Positions 17,431 to 24,981 of a DNA stretch of 40,538 nucleotides are shown here, in pieces (the stretch's first letter is position 1; every line of letters begins with the position of its first letter). A model generated the notes under the pieces. That model was not told the origin of the DNA, did no database searches, and saw only the letters and a list, made by a program, of their open reading frames with translations. The DNA lies in NCBI GenBank assembly GCA_036734025.1, contig DAIMZI010000019.1:1-40538 (forward strand), read 5' to 3'. The translations under genes were made by a program, and so were the position numbers. This stretch comes from DAIMZI01 sp036734025. Its GTDB lineage: Bacteria > Pseudomonadota > Alphaproteobacteria > Rhizobiales > Rhodomicrobiaceae.

Positions 17431-17551
17431 GTGCGCGTCCGCGCGCGCGTGGCGGCAGTGCGGGTAGTGTCTCGCTCATGTCCTGCGCTACCATTGTGCC
17501 GTGTCCGCGTGCGTGCCGGCAGGGCGCTTCGGCCCGCATCCCCGGCGTGTT

Positions 17552-18832
17552 CTAGAATTCTTCCCGGTCGGGGATCCGGTTGAACGCGATCTTCGTGCCG
17601 ACATGCCCGGCGCTGGTCTTCAGCGGCACACCGGCCGTGATCGTTCCCTTGCCAAATCGCGTGTTCAACCGGTCCATGCTTACAGAAAGCCGCGCGTTCC
17701 TGTCGCGCTGCGGCTCGCCGGCGCCGAACAGGTCGAGCGTGATCTGCTGCGGCTCCAGCAGGTCATGCAGCGTGACCGCCACCTTTTGCAGGCCCGCGAT
17801 GCGGCCGGTGCGCATCATGCCCGCCCACATGTCGCGCAAATGGTGCACAAAGGTGAAATCATCCTGCGATGGGGCAAACGCCCGCTGATCCTCGAAGCGC
17901 CACCGCTCCACGCTCTTGCACTGCAAGGTGAGCCGGCACGCATGAAGCCCGTACCGGCGCATCCGCGCGGCCGCCTTCACCGTGAGCTGGCTGGCAATCG
18001 CATGGGCCTTGTCCGGAGAACGGTGCTCGGGGTCCAGCACCCGGCTGTGGCCGATTACCCGTTTGCGCGTGGGATAATCGGGCACCTCATAGCCGCGCAG
18101 CCTGTACCAGAACCGTTCGCCGCCGATCCCGCCCCAGATCAGGCGCGCATGTTTGGGCGACAGGTGCCAGAACGCTTCCACGCTGGTGATACCGGCGCGC
18201 CTCAGGCGCTCTTCCATGCGCACGTTGATGCCGGGCAGGTCGGTGAGGCGCAAGGCGAACAGCCGGTCACGATAGTGCCCCGGCTCGAGAACGCTCAGCC
18301 CGTCGGGCTTTTGCAGATCCGAGGCGATCTTGGCGAGGAACGCATTGGGCGCGATGCCGATCGAACAGCTGATCGCGGGTCCGATCGCAGCTTCCATTCC
18401 CCGCTTGATGCGCGCCGCCAGCGCGCAAGCGTTCTCGCGCTCGCGCTCCTTGCCGAGCAGCAGGCAAGCCGCCTCGTCGATCGAGCAGATCTTGCTGACA
18501 TGCAGATGATTTTCCACCTCGTCGAAAATGCGGTGGTGATAGGCGACATACAGATCGTGGCGCGCCAGCACGCAGACCAGATCGGGGCACAGCTTCTTGG
18601 CCTCATAGATCTTGGTGCCGGTCCTGATGCCGAAGGCTTTGGCCTCATAGCTTGCGGCGATGGCGCAGGTGGCGTCGGTCCAGGCCGGGACGACGGCCAC
18701 GGGCTTGCCGCGCAGGGCCGGATTTTCCTGCTGCTCGACGCTGGCGAAATAGCTGTTCAGATCGATGAACAGCCAGCGCAGATCGGGCACGGGGGCAAAG
18801 GTCGAGCGGGGCGACAGATGTTCCATAGCCAT
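17552..18832 (-). CDS. dinB: Y-family DNA polymerase (DinB-like, Pol IV type)
   Basis: The 426-residue protein is a complete translesion polymerase. WLFIDLNSYFASVEQQENP has the first catalytic Asp (D24) and a steric-gate Tyr. The YEAKAFGIRTGTK motif follows, then CSIDEA with the other catalytic acids (D119, E120). SIGIAPNAFLAKIASDLQKP ends the palm, LTDLPGI is the thumb hairpin, and the little-finger domain completes it. The C-terminus does not show an obvious beta-clamp peptide. It copies damaged DNA with low fidelity. A perfect SOS box 32 bases upstream of ATG 18832 marks it as LexA-regulated. It follows hemF by 65 bases on the same strand but should have its own promoter. Confidence 0.93.
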   Translation of the reverse strand: MAMEHLSPRSTFAPVPDLRWLFIDLNSYFASVEQQENPALRGKPVAVVPAWTDATCAIAASYEAKAFGIRTGTKIYEAKKLCPDLVCVLARHDLYVAYHHRIFDEVENHLHVSKICSIDEAACLLLGKERERENACALAARIKRGMEAAIGPAISCSIGIAPNAFLAKIASDLQKPDGLSVLEPGHYRDRLFALRLTDLPGINVRMEERLRRAGITSVEAFWHLSPKHARLIWGGIGGERFWYRLRGYEVPDYPTRKRVIGHSRVLDPEHRSPDKAHAIASQLTVKAAARMRRYGLHACRLTLQCKSVERWRFEDQRAFAPSQDDFTFVHHLRDMWAGMMRTGRIAGLQKVAVTLHDLLEPQQITLDLFGAGEPQRDRNARLSVSMDRLNTRFGKGTITAGVPLKTSAGHVGTKIAFNRIPDREEF

Positions 18833-18863
18833 AAGCCATGGCGCATGGCCGCGCGCCCGTCAA

Positions 18864-18878
18864 GAACAAAGAAGGAAC
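18864..18878 (-). promoter_or_regulatory. SOS (LexA) box of dinB
   Basis: The plus strand reads GAAC-AAAGAAG-GAAC, so the minus strand reads GTTC-N7-GTTC, a perfect alphaproteobacterial LexA site. It lies in the 65-base gap between hemF and dinB, 32 bases before the dinB start. Match and position make this a confident call. Confidence 0.88.
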
Positions 18879-18897
18879 AAATTGCCTCAGCCGCGGA

Positions 18898-19818
18898 TCA
18901 GGGCCATTTGACCTCAGGCGGCATCGAGGAGAGGATCGAGTCCACATTGCCACCGGTGCGCAGGCCGAACATCGTGCCGCGATCATAAAGGAGATTGAAC
19001 TCGACATAGCGCCCGCGGCGGACCAATTGTTCCTCGCGGTCGGCCTTTTTCCAGCGCAGATGCATGTTGCGCCGTACAAGCTGCGGATAGATGCCAAGGA
19101 AGGCGCGCCCGACCGACTGGGTGAAGGCGAAATCGGCCTCCCAGTCGCCAGAGTTCACATAATCATAGAATATGCCGCCGATGCCGCGCATCTCGCCGCG
19201 GTGCTTCAGGTAGAAATACTCGTCGCACCATGTCTTGAAGCGCGGATAGTCGGCCGGCGCGTGGCCTTTGCAGGCAGCCTCCATCGCGGCGTGAAAATCG
19301 CGCGTGTCGCGGTCGTCCTGGGTGCGCCGGCGATCCAGAACCGGCGTCAGATCGGCGCCGCCGCCGAACCAGCTGCGCGAGGTGACGACAAAGCGGGTGT
19401 TCATGTGCACGGCGGGCACGTTCGGATTATGCGGGTGGGCAATGAGCGAGATGCCCGATGCCCAGAAATTCGGATTTTCCTCGGCCCCGGGGATTTCCTT
19501 GCGGAATTCGGGTGCAAAGGTGCCATGCACGGTCGAGACATGAACGCCGACCTTTTCGAACACGCGGCCCTTCATCATGGCCATCGTGCCGCCGCCGCCG
19601 GGCTTGCCGCTGTGGTCGGTGCGCTGCCAGGGCGTGCGCTCGAAACGCCCGGCCGGAAGCCTGGCTTGCGGGCCGCTTTCCAGTTCGTCTTCCAGCTTTT
19701 CCAATTCGGCGCAGATGTCATCACGCAACCTGGCGAACCACGCGGCTGCGCGCGCCTTGTGTTCGTCAAGCCCGTCCTTGGGCATGGGCGTTTCAGAAGC
19801 CGAATAGTGCAAGCTCAT
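18898..19818 (-). CDS. hemF: Oxygen-dependent coproporphyrinogen III oxidase
   Basis: The 306-residue enzyme is full length. Family motifs are GGGGTMAMMKGRVFEKVGVHVSTV in two overlapping parts, ASGISLIAHPHNPNVP with the conserved histidines, FVVTSRSWFGGGADLTP, and RGIGGIFYDYVNSGDW. It decarboxylates coproporphyrinogen III to protoporphyrinogen IX using O2 in haem synthesis, so the organism can make haem aerobically. This suits the neighbouring cytochrome bc1 operon. It starts 17 bases after the trmL stop, probably one transcript. No FNR or other obvious operator was seen. Confidence 0.96.
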   Translation of the reverse strand: MSLHYSASETPMPKDGLDEHKARAAAWFARLRDDICAELEKLEDELESGPQARLPAGRFERTPWQRTDHSGKPGGGGTMAMMKGRVFEKVGVHVSTVHGTFAPEFRKEIPGAEENPNFWASGISLIAHPHNPNVPAVHMNTRFVVTSRSWFGGGADLTPVLDRRRTQDDRDTRDFHAAMEAACKGHAPADYPRFKTWCDEYFYLKHRGEMRGIGGIFYDYVNSGDWEADFAFTQSVGRAFLGIYPQLVRRNMHLRWKKADREEQLVRRGRYVEFNLLYDRGTMFGLRTGGNVDSILSSMPPEVKWP

Positions 19819-19835
19819 GATCTTTGCGCCTTCGC

Positions 19836-20297
19836 TCAGGTCTTGGGAAAACCATGTGTCTGTCTGAGGGCTTCAGCTAACACCATCGCAGCGCAAACCG
19901 CAATATTGAGCGAGCGAAACCCATCGCGCATGGGAATGCGCAGCCGCGCGTCCGCGGCTTCGTGAACATGGGCGGGTACGCCCGCGCTTTCGCGCCCCAG
20001 CAGCAGATGATCATCGGCGCGAAAGCCGAATTCGTGATGGCGCTCGCTGGCATGGGCGCTGAGCAGCACCAGACGGCTGCCACTGGCGCGCTGGGCATCG
20101 CGGTAATGCGCCCATGACGCATGAAGGTCGATCTCGGCGTGTTCGATATAATCGAGACCAGCCCGCCGCAGTGCCCTGTCGGAGATGTCGAACCCTGCGG
20201 GGTGGATCACCGCCACGCTCACCCCCAGACACGCGCCAAGGCGCAGGATGGTGCCAGTGTTCTGCGGGATATCTGGTTGATACAAAACGAGTTTCAC
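19836..20297 (-). CDS. trmL: tRNA (cytidine(34)-2'-O)-methyltransferase TrmL
   Basis: This 153-residue protein is a minimal SPOUT methyltransferase. It has LVLYQPDIPQNTGTILRLGA at the start, DHLLLGRESAGVPAHVHEAAD in the middle, and RIPMRDGFRSLNIAVCAAMVL as the knot and SAM pocket. It methylates the wobble-position ribose of tRNA-Leu isoacceptors. The start is GTG at 20297 with AGGGGG upstream; no in-frame ATG precedes the conserved N-terminus. It is divergent from petA and overlaps no other gene. Confidence 0.94.
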   Translation of the reverse strand: MKLVLYQPDIPQNTGTILRLGACLGVSVAVIHPAGFDISDRALRRAGLDYIEHAEIDLHASWAHYRDAQRASGSRLVLLSAHASERHHEFGFRADDHLLLGRESAGVPAHVHEAADARLRIPMRDGFRSLNIAVCAAMVLAEALRQTHGFPKT

Positions 20298-20387
20298 GCA
20301 TGCCCCCTGCCTGATCCGGCGCGCTCCCGAGGTCTGTACAACGAGCCCGCACCCACCCCTTGCGCCACTTTGTCACCGTATTTGCGG

Positions 20388-20416
20388 TGGACGCCCCCGT
20401 TGCGCGGCCATATAAC
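20388..20416 (+). promoter_or_regulatory. Possible petABC promoter
   Basis: TGGACG (20388-20393) and TATAAC (20411-20416), 17 bases apart, form a plausible sigma-70-type promoter about 90 bases before the petA start. The -35 element is poor. It is the best candidate in the 210-base divergent region between trmL and petA. Confidence 0.35.
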
Positions 20417-20507
20417 GCAGGACACACATGAGATTTGTGAAATCCTGCACTCCATATCTAACCGTAGAATGGCAGGTGATCTCAGATTGAAAACAAAAGG
20501 ATTTACC

Positions 20508-21080
20508 ATGGCGGTCGATGCTGAAGATCCAAACCGGCGTGATTTCATCCACATCGCTACCGGCACATTCCTGGTAATCGGTGCCGGAGCGGCCCTGTGG
20601 CCACTGCTTGACCAGATGAATCCCGATGCCGGCACACTATCGTTGGCGACTTTGCAGGTGGATCTTTCGCCCATCGAGCCTGGTCAGGCGATTACGGTGG
20701 TCTGGCGTGGCAAGCCCGTGTTTGTGCGCAATCGCACGCCCGAGGAGGTCGACGCTGCGCGTGCCGTAGAGGTGTCCGAGCTGCGCGATCCGAAGGTTGA
20801 TCTGTATTCGTCTTTGAGCGATCTGGACGCGACAGATGAGAACATCACCAAATCGGGACATGAAAACTGGCTCGTCGTCATCGGGATCTGCACACATCTG
20901 GGCTGCATTCCCAAGGGTAATCGCCCGTCGGAAAATCGTGGCGAATTTGGCGGCTGGTTCTGCCCGTGCCACGGATCGCACTATGACACTGCCGGACGTA
21001 TTCGTCTGGGCCCGGCGCCGCGCAACCTTGCGGTGCCGCCTTACGAATTTCTTTCCGATTCAACGATTCAGTTAGGCTAA
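20508..21080 (+). CDS. petA: Ubiquinol-cytochrome c reductase, Rieske Fe-S subunit
   Basis: The 190-residue subunit has a twin-arginine N-terminus (NRRDFIHIAT) and one membrane anchor (residues about 13-33), typical of Tat-exported Rieske proteins. The [2Fe-2S] ligands are C128 and H130 in CTHLGC and C152 and H155 in CPCHGSHYD, with C133 and C154 forming the stabilising disulfide. It takes electrons from ubiquinol at the Qo site and passes them to cytochrome c1. ATG 20508 follows AAAAGGA. It is the first gene of a three-gene operon, nine bases before petB. Confidence 0.96.
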   Translation: MAVDAEDPNRRDFIHIATGTFLVIGAGAALWPLLDQMNPDAGTLSLATLQVDLSPIEPGQAITVVWRGKPVFVRNRTPEEVDAARAVEVSELRDPKVDLYSSLSDLDATDENITKSGHENWLVVIGICTHLGCIPKGNRPSENRGEFGGWFCPCHGSHYDTAGRIRLGPAPRNLAVPPYEFLSDSTIQLG

Positions 21081-21089
21081 GGACAGTAC

Positions 21090-22382
21090 ATGGCTCACGA
21101 ATCCACTTACAAGCCCAATACTGCAATAGAGCGCTGGCTCGATCAGCGCTTGCCGATCCTGAGGTTGCTGCATGATCAAATCACGGCTTTCCCAACGCCG
21201 CGTAATCTCAATTATCTCTGGACCTTTGGCGGCATACTGACGTTTCTGCTGGCGGTGCAGATCATCACTGGCATCGTCATCGCGATGCATTACGTGCCGA
21301 GCGTCGATCAGGCGTTCGAGTCGATCGAGAAATTGATGCGCGACGTCAATTACGGCTGGCTCATGCGCTACACCCATGCGGTCGGCGCCTCGCTGTTCTT
21401 CCTCGCGGTCTACATTCACATGTTCCGTAGCCTCTATTACGGCTCCTACAAGGCTCCGCGCGAAGTGCTTTGGATCCTCGGCGTGATCATTTTCTTCCTG
21501 ATGATCGCCACCGCCTTCATGGGCTATTCGCTGCCATGGGGTCAGATGAGCTATTGGGCGGTGACCGTGATCACCAACCTGTTCTCCTCGCTCGACTCGA
21601 TTATCCCCGGTCTTGGCACAGCGATCGTGCAATGGGTGTGGGGGGGATTTGCCGTTGGCGATCCGACGCTGAACCGGCTGTTCAGCCTGCACTATCTCTT
21701 TCCATTCCTGATTGCTGCCGCCGTAGGTCTGCATATCTGGGCGCTGCATGTGCCGGGCAACAACAATCCGACCGGCGTGCCTGTCAAGGATGTCAAGGCC
21801 GATACGCTGCCTTTCCATCCGTATTACACCGTCAAGGACGGGTTTGCGCTGGCGGTATTTGCCCTGCTGTTCGCCTATTTCGTGTTCTACATGCCCAATT
21901 ATCTTGGACATCCGGACAATTACGAGCCGGCCGATCCGCTGGTAACGCCTGCACACATCGTGCCTGAATGGTATTTCCTGCCGTTCTACGCCATCCTGCG
22001 CGCGATCCCCGACAAACTTGGCGGCGTCATCGCCATGTTCGCAGCCATATTCGTGCTGTTCTTCATACCGTGGCTGGACTCTTCACCGGTGCGCTCGACG
22101 TCCTACAGGCCGATCTATCGCTGGTTCTTCTGGTTCTTCGCATTCACCTGCTTGGCCCTCGGCTATCTGGGTGCAAAGCCGGCAGAAGGCATCTATGTGG
22201 TCGCCGCGCAATTCTTCACCACCTATTATTTCGCGCACTTCCTGGTGGTGATGCCGATCGTCGGCCGAATAGAGACGCCGCGATTACGACCGCCGAGCAT
22301 TGCGGCTGCATCGTCGGGCTATGATCCATCGGGAGGTGGCGAGCAGACGCAGCCAATGCCAGCATCTCCGGAGAAACGATAA
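21090..22382 (+). CDS. petB: Cytochrome b of the bc1 complex
   Basis: The 430-residue protein has eight transmembrane helices. Haem ligands are H96/H110 (THAVGASLFFLAVYIHMF) and H201/H215 (SLHYLFPFLIAAAVGLHIW), each pair 14 residues apart. The Qo-site PEWY motif appears as PEWYFLPFYAILRAIP. It carries both b haems and the Qo and Qi quinone sites. A Pro/Ser-rich tail of about 40 residues after the last helix is longer than in many homologues. Its stop codon overlaps the petC start by one base (TAATG), implying translational coupling. Confidence 0.97.
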   Translation: MAHESTYKPNTAIERWLDQRLPILRLLHDQITAFPTPRNLNYLWTFGGILTFLLAVQIITGIVIAMHYVPSVDQAFESIEKLMRDVNYGWLMRYTHAVGASLFFLAVYIHMFRSLYYGSYKAPREVLWILGVIIFFLMIATAFMGYSLPWGQMSYWAVTVITNLFSSLDSIIPGLGTAIVQWVWGGFAVGDPTLNRLFSLHYLFPFLIAAAVGLHIWALHVPGNNNPTGVPVKDVKADTLPFHPYYTVKDGFALAVFALLFAYFVFYMPNYLGHPDNYEPADPLVTPAHIVPEWYFLPFYAILRAIPDKLGGVIAMFAAIFVLFFIPWLDSSPVRSTSYRPIYRWFFWFFAFTCLALGYLGAKPAEGIYVVAAQFFTTYYFAHFLVVMPIVGRIETPRLRPPSIAAASSGYDPSGGGEQTQPMPASPEKR

Positions 22383-23290
22383 TGGCGGATAAATCGCAGA
22401 CAGGCGCTCAAGGCGGATCCAGGCCGCAAGGTTTGGCCCGCGCCATCGCGGCGCTGCTTCTTGGGGCCATGGCGGTTGCATGGCACTCACCACAGCCCGC
22501 GCACGCCGCCGGCGAAGAAGTCGAGGTCGAGCGTCTCGACTGGACCTTCGCAGGACCGTTCGGCTATTTCGACCAGGCTCAGCTTCGTCGCGGTTATCAG
22601 GTCTACTCGCAGGTCTGCATGTCGTGCCACGGGCTGTCGCTTCTGTCATATCGAAATCTCGGCGAGCCTGGTGGTCCGGAGCTTCCTGAAGCGCGCGTTC
22701 AGGAGATCGCTGCCGAAGCCATGGTCACTGATGGGCCCGACGAGGATGGCGAGATGTTCCAGCGGCCTGGGCGGCCTTCCGACAGGTTCGTGTCGCCTTA
22801 TCGCAACGACAAGGAAGCTGCGCTCATCAACAATGGCGCTGTGCCGCCTGATCTGTCGGTGATCGCCAAGGCCCGCGCCGCTACTGCCAGCGCCGCCTGG
22901 TATATGCAGCCCTATGTCATCTTGCGCGACATGGCGACCATGTATCAGGAGCATGGGCCAGATTATCTCCATGCGCTGCTTGTCGGCTATTCCGATACGC
23001 CGCCAGAGGGCGTCGATTTGAGCCCCGGCATGAACTACAACCGGGTTTATCCTGGTGGCCAGATCGCTATGGCGCAGCCGCTTTACGATGACATTGTCCC
23101 TTATGAAGACGGCACGCCCACGACAGTGGACCAATATGCCAAGGATGTGACGACTTTCCTCATGTGGGCTGCCGAGCCCCGGCTTGAGGAACGCAAGCAG
23201 CTTGGCGTCAAGGTCATGATCTATCTGCTTATCGTGACCGTGCTGCTGTATCTGTCAAAACGGTTGTTGTGGAGCCGCGTCAAGCATTGA
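22382..23290 (+). CDS. petC: Cytochrome c1
   Basis: The 302-residue subunit has a signal peptide (hydrophobic core at residues about 18-34, cleavage after AHA) and a haem-binding CMSCH motif (C79, C82, H83). A methionine in GGQIAMAQPL is the probable sixth ligand. A C-terminal membrane anchor (VMIYLLIVTVLLYLSKRLLW) ends in a basic tail. It faces the periplasm and passes electrons from the Rieske cluster to soluble or membrane-bound cytochrome c. It is separate from cytochrome b, unlike the fbcH fusion of some Alphaproteobacteria. Confidence 0.96.
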   Translation: MADKSQTGAQGGSRPQGLARAIAALLLGAMAVAWHSPQPAHAAGEEVEVERLDWTFAGPFGYFDQAQLRRGYQVYSQVCMSCHGLSLLSYRNLGEPGGPELPEARVQEIAAEAMVTDGPDEDGEMFQRPGRPSDRFVSPYRNDKEAALINNGAVPPDLSVIAKARAATASAAWYMQPYVILRDMATMYQEHGPDYLHALLVGYSDTPPEGVDLSPGMNYNRVYPGGQIAMAQPLYDDIVPYEDGTPTTVDQYAKDVTTFLMWAAEPRLEERKQLGVKVMIYLLIVTVLLYLSKRLLWSRVKH

Positions 23291-23303
23291 CGATCTTCAT
23301 GAG

Positions 23304-23325
23304 CGGAGCGGCTGCGGCTGCTCCG
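23304..23325 (+). terminator. Probable petABC terminator
   Basis: CGGAGCGGC (23304-23312) pairs with GCTGCTCCG (23317-23325) with one G-U pair and a four-base loop. TTCATTCCT follows, a weak U-tract. It is 13 bases after the petC stop, where a terminator is expected. Confidence 0.5.
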
Positions 23326-23401
23326 TTCATTCCTCGGGCCTGATCAAGCGGCACGAATTTGCTGATCGCCCTGGCAGGTGCCCAAGCTTTCCCGAGATAG
23401 T

Positions 23402-24544
23402 TCAAGCCTTCGAGCCGGAACCAGCGCGCATGGTCTGCGCGTGCACGAGCCTCTTCATCATCCGCAGCTGGCGCTCGGACAGGCTCATCGCGACACCGAC
23501 CCAGCGATCGCCCAGAAAGACCATCTCCTCATAAGCGATAGGCTGTGATCGCCGTCTGGCGGCGAACACGGCGCTGGCGGCGCTGAAGCGCGCCGCGATC
23601 CGCGCCAGGTAATCGTCCATCTCGCGCAGGCCATGCCCGTCGTCGACCACGCGGGCCATCAGACCATGGCGCTCCAGCTCATCCGCGCTCATCAGCGTGC
23701 CATCGAGTATCATGCGCTCCGCTGCCGCCTGGCCGATGCGGCGCGACAGGAACGTGTAGGCACCCATGCCCGGGAACAGCCCGTATTGGATTTCCGGCAG
23801 GCCAAACCGCGCGCTCTCCTCGGCGACGACAAGATCACAGGCCAGCGCCGCCTCGAAGCCGCCACCCAGCGCGTCGCCCGCAACCAGCGCCGCCGTAATC
23901 ATGGGCGCTCCAAGGGCGATATAATTCTGATAGATGACATCGATGCAGGCCATCGCATAGTCGCGCAGCGCCGATATATCGCCGGCTTCGACGCAGGCGG
24001 TGAAATATTGCAGATCACCGCCCAGATTGAAGACGCCGGGAAGGCGGGACGCGAGCACAGTAAACCGCGCCGCGTGTGCTGCTTCGTCCGGATGGGTTTC
24101 ATGAAACCTGCGCAAGCTGCGCTGAATGGCCACCATATCGGCCAGCAGGCGCCTTGTGTAGCTGGGCCGGTTCAGGTGGCGCTGAAAGCCCCATACCGCG
24201 CCCAGTTCCGGATCGTATTCAAGTTCAATCTCGCGCAGATCGAGTTCGCCGAGAATTGCCGTCAGACGCTTTACGCCATCGCTGAAATCAATGCCAGGAG
24301 CACGGCTGGTGATCGCTCCACCCGTATTGCGCGAAACAACTTCGCGCGCCCCTACCGTACTCTGCCCAAGCGATGCATGCAGCTGCGCCTGCGCCGTCAG
24401 CGAGCCGGTAGGAGGATAATCGGGCTGTGGGCGTTGCTGCGAGAGACTTCGGGGGGATGAGGGGGGAGAACTTTGGCTGTTTTCGAGTTTATCCGAGGCG
24501 GCATGAGGCGCCGCCGATGCGGCAGTAATCGGAATTCTCGCCAT
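23402..24544 (-). CDS. rpfF: RpfF-type DSF synthase (crotonase superfamily)
   Basis: The C-terminal 290 residues follow Xanthomonas RpfF closely. VFNLGGDLQYF (171-181) holds the oxyanion-hole region, and ALGGGFEAALACD and FGLPEIQYGLFPGMGAYTFL follow. The tail RLVHAQTMRAGSGSK is like the RpfF tail. The two catalytic glutamates of RpfF (E141 and E161 in Xanthomonas) correspond to E231 and E251, with the same 20-residue spacing. RpfF makes cis-2-unsaturated fatty acid signals (DSF) from acyl-ACP. About 80 N-terminal residues, rich in Ser, Pro and Gln, are extra and may reflect a start further downstream, though no better start is obvious. It is divergent from the RpfC-type sensor operon. Confidence 0.88.
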   Translation of the reverse strand: MARIPITAASAAPHAASDKLENSQSSPPSSPRSLSQQRPQPDYPPTGSLTAQAQLHASLGQSTVGAREVVSRNTGGAITSRAPGIDFSDGVKRLTAILGELDLREIELEYDPELGAVWGFQRHLNRPSYTRRLLADMVAIQRSLRRFHETHPDEAAHAARFTVLASRLPGVFNLGGDLQYFTACVEAGDISALRDYAMACIDVIYQNYIALGAPMITAALVAGDALGGGFEAALACDLVVAEESARFGLPEIQYGLFPGMGAYTFLSRRIGQAAAERMILDGTLMSADELERHGLMARVVDDGHGLREMDDYLARIAARFSAASAVFAARRRSQPIAYEEMVFLGDRWVGVAMSLSERQLRMMKRLVHAQTMRAGSGSKA

Positions 24545-24981
24545 GCTTAACGCAAACCTTCAAAAATTCATACAATCAAAGATAGCATCAAGGTCTGCGT
24601 TTTGCCACCTATAAGTGCATTTGCGCGGCGCGACAATCTGGCGCGCGCGGCAAAGCGCAACTGCGCGCCGCAGCCGCGGGCATCATGCCGCGTGTGTGCT
24701 GTCCCGCCTTCCGGGTGCTCTCTTTGCAATAAGGCCGGACGCGCCATGACGCACGCAGCCTCATAATTTCACATGAATGAGCCAGTGCCAAAGTAAATTT
24801 TAACAATTTGAGCGAAAAAATCTCGAGATTTTGCTCCTCTTCTTCGCATCGGCGTAACGCGGAATTTAATCATTGTGAGAGCATAAACATCCGTAACCGT
24901 AGATTCACTGTATGCTCGCCAATATACGCATGGATTCATAGACTTGCACCAATCCCGGAAATCGCAAACACAGCGATAGGC
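24545..24981. promoter_or_regulatory. Divergent rpfF / sensor-operon control region
   Basis: This 437-base gap has no convincing gene. Its rpfF-proximal part is GC-rich, and the stretch from about 24770 to 24950 is markedly AT-rich for this genome, as expected for promoters. It contains the palindrome AAAATCTCGAGATTTT at 24817-24832, within a wider GAGC...GCTC inverted repeat at 24810-24836. I cannot place the -35 and -10 elements with confidence. Confidence 0.5.
24810..24836. repeat. Palindromic candidate operator between rpfF and the sensor operon
   Basis: The core AAAATCTCGAGATTTT (24817-24832) is a perfect 16-bp palindrome. The outer GAGC (24810-24813) and GCTC (24833-24836) extend the symmetry apart from three extra bases on the left. 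It lies 146 bases before the sensor-operon ATG. It could be a dimeric regulator site; no T-run makes it a clear terminator. Confidence 0.55.

Noticed and set aside
17501..18988. Long plus-strand frame opposite dinB
   Set aside because: It is antisense to a complete Y-family polymerase and has no start signal or recognisable domain.
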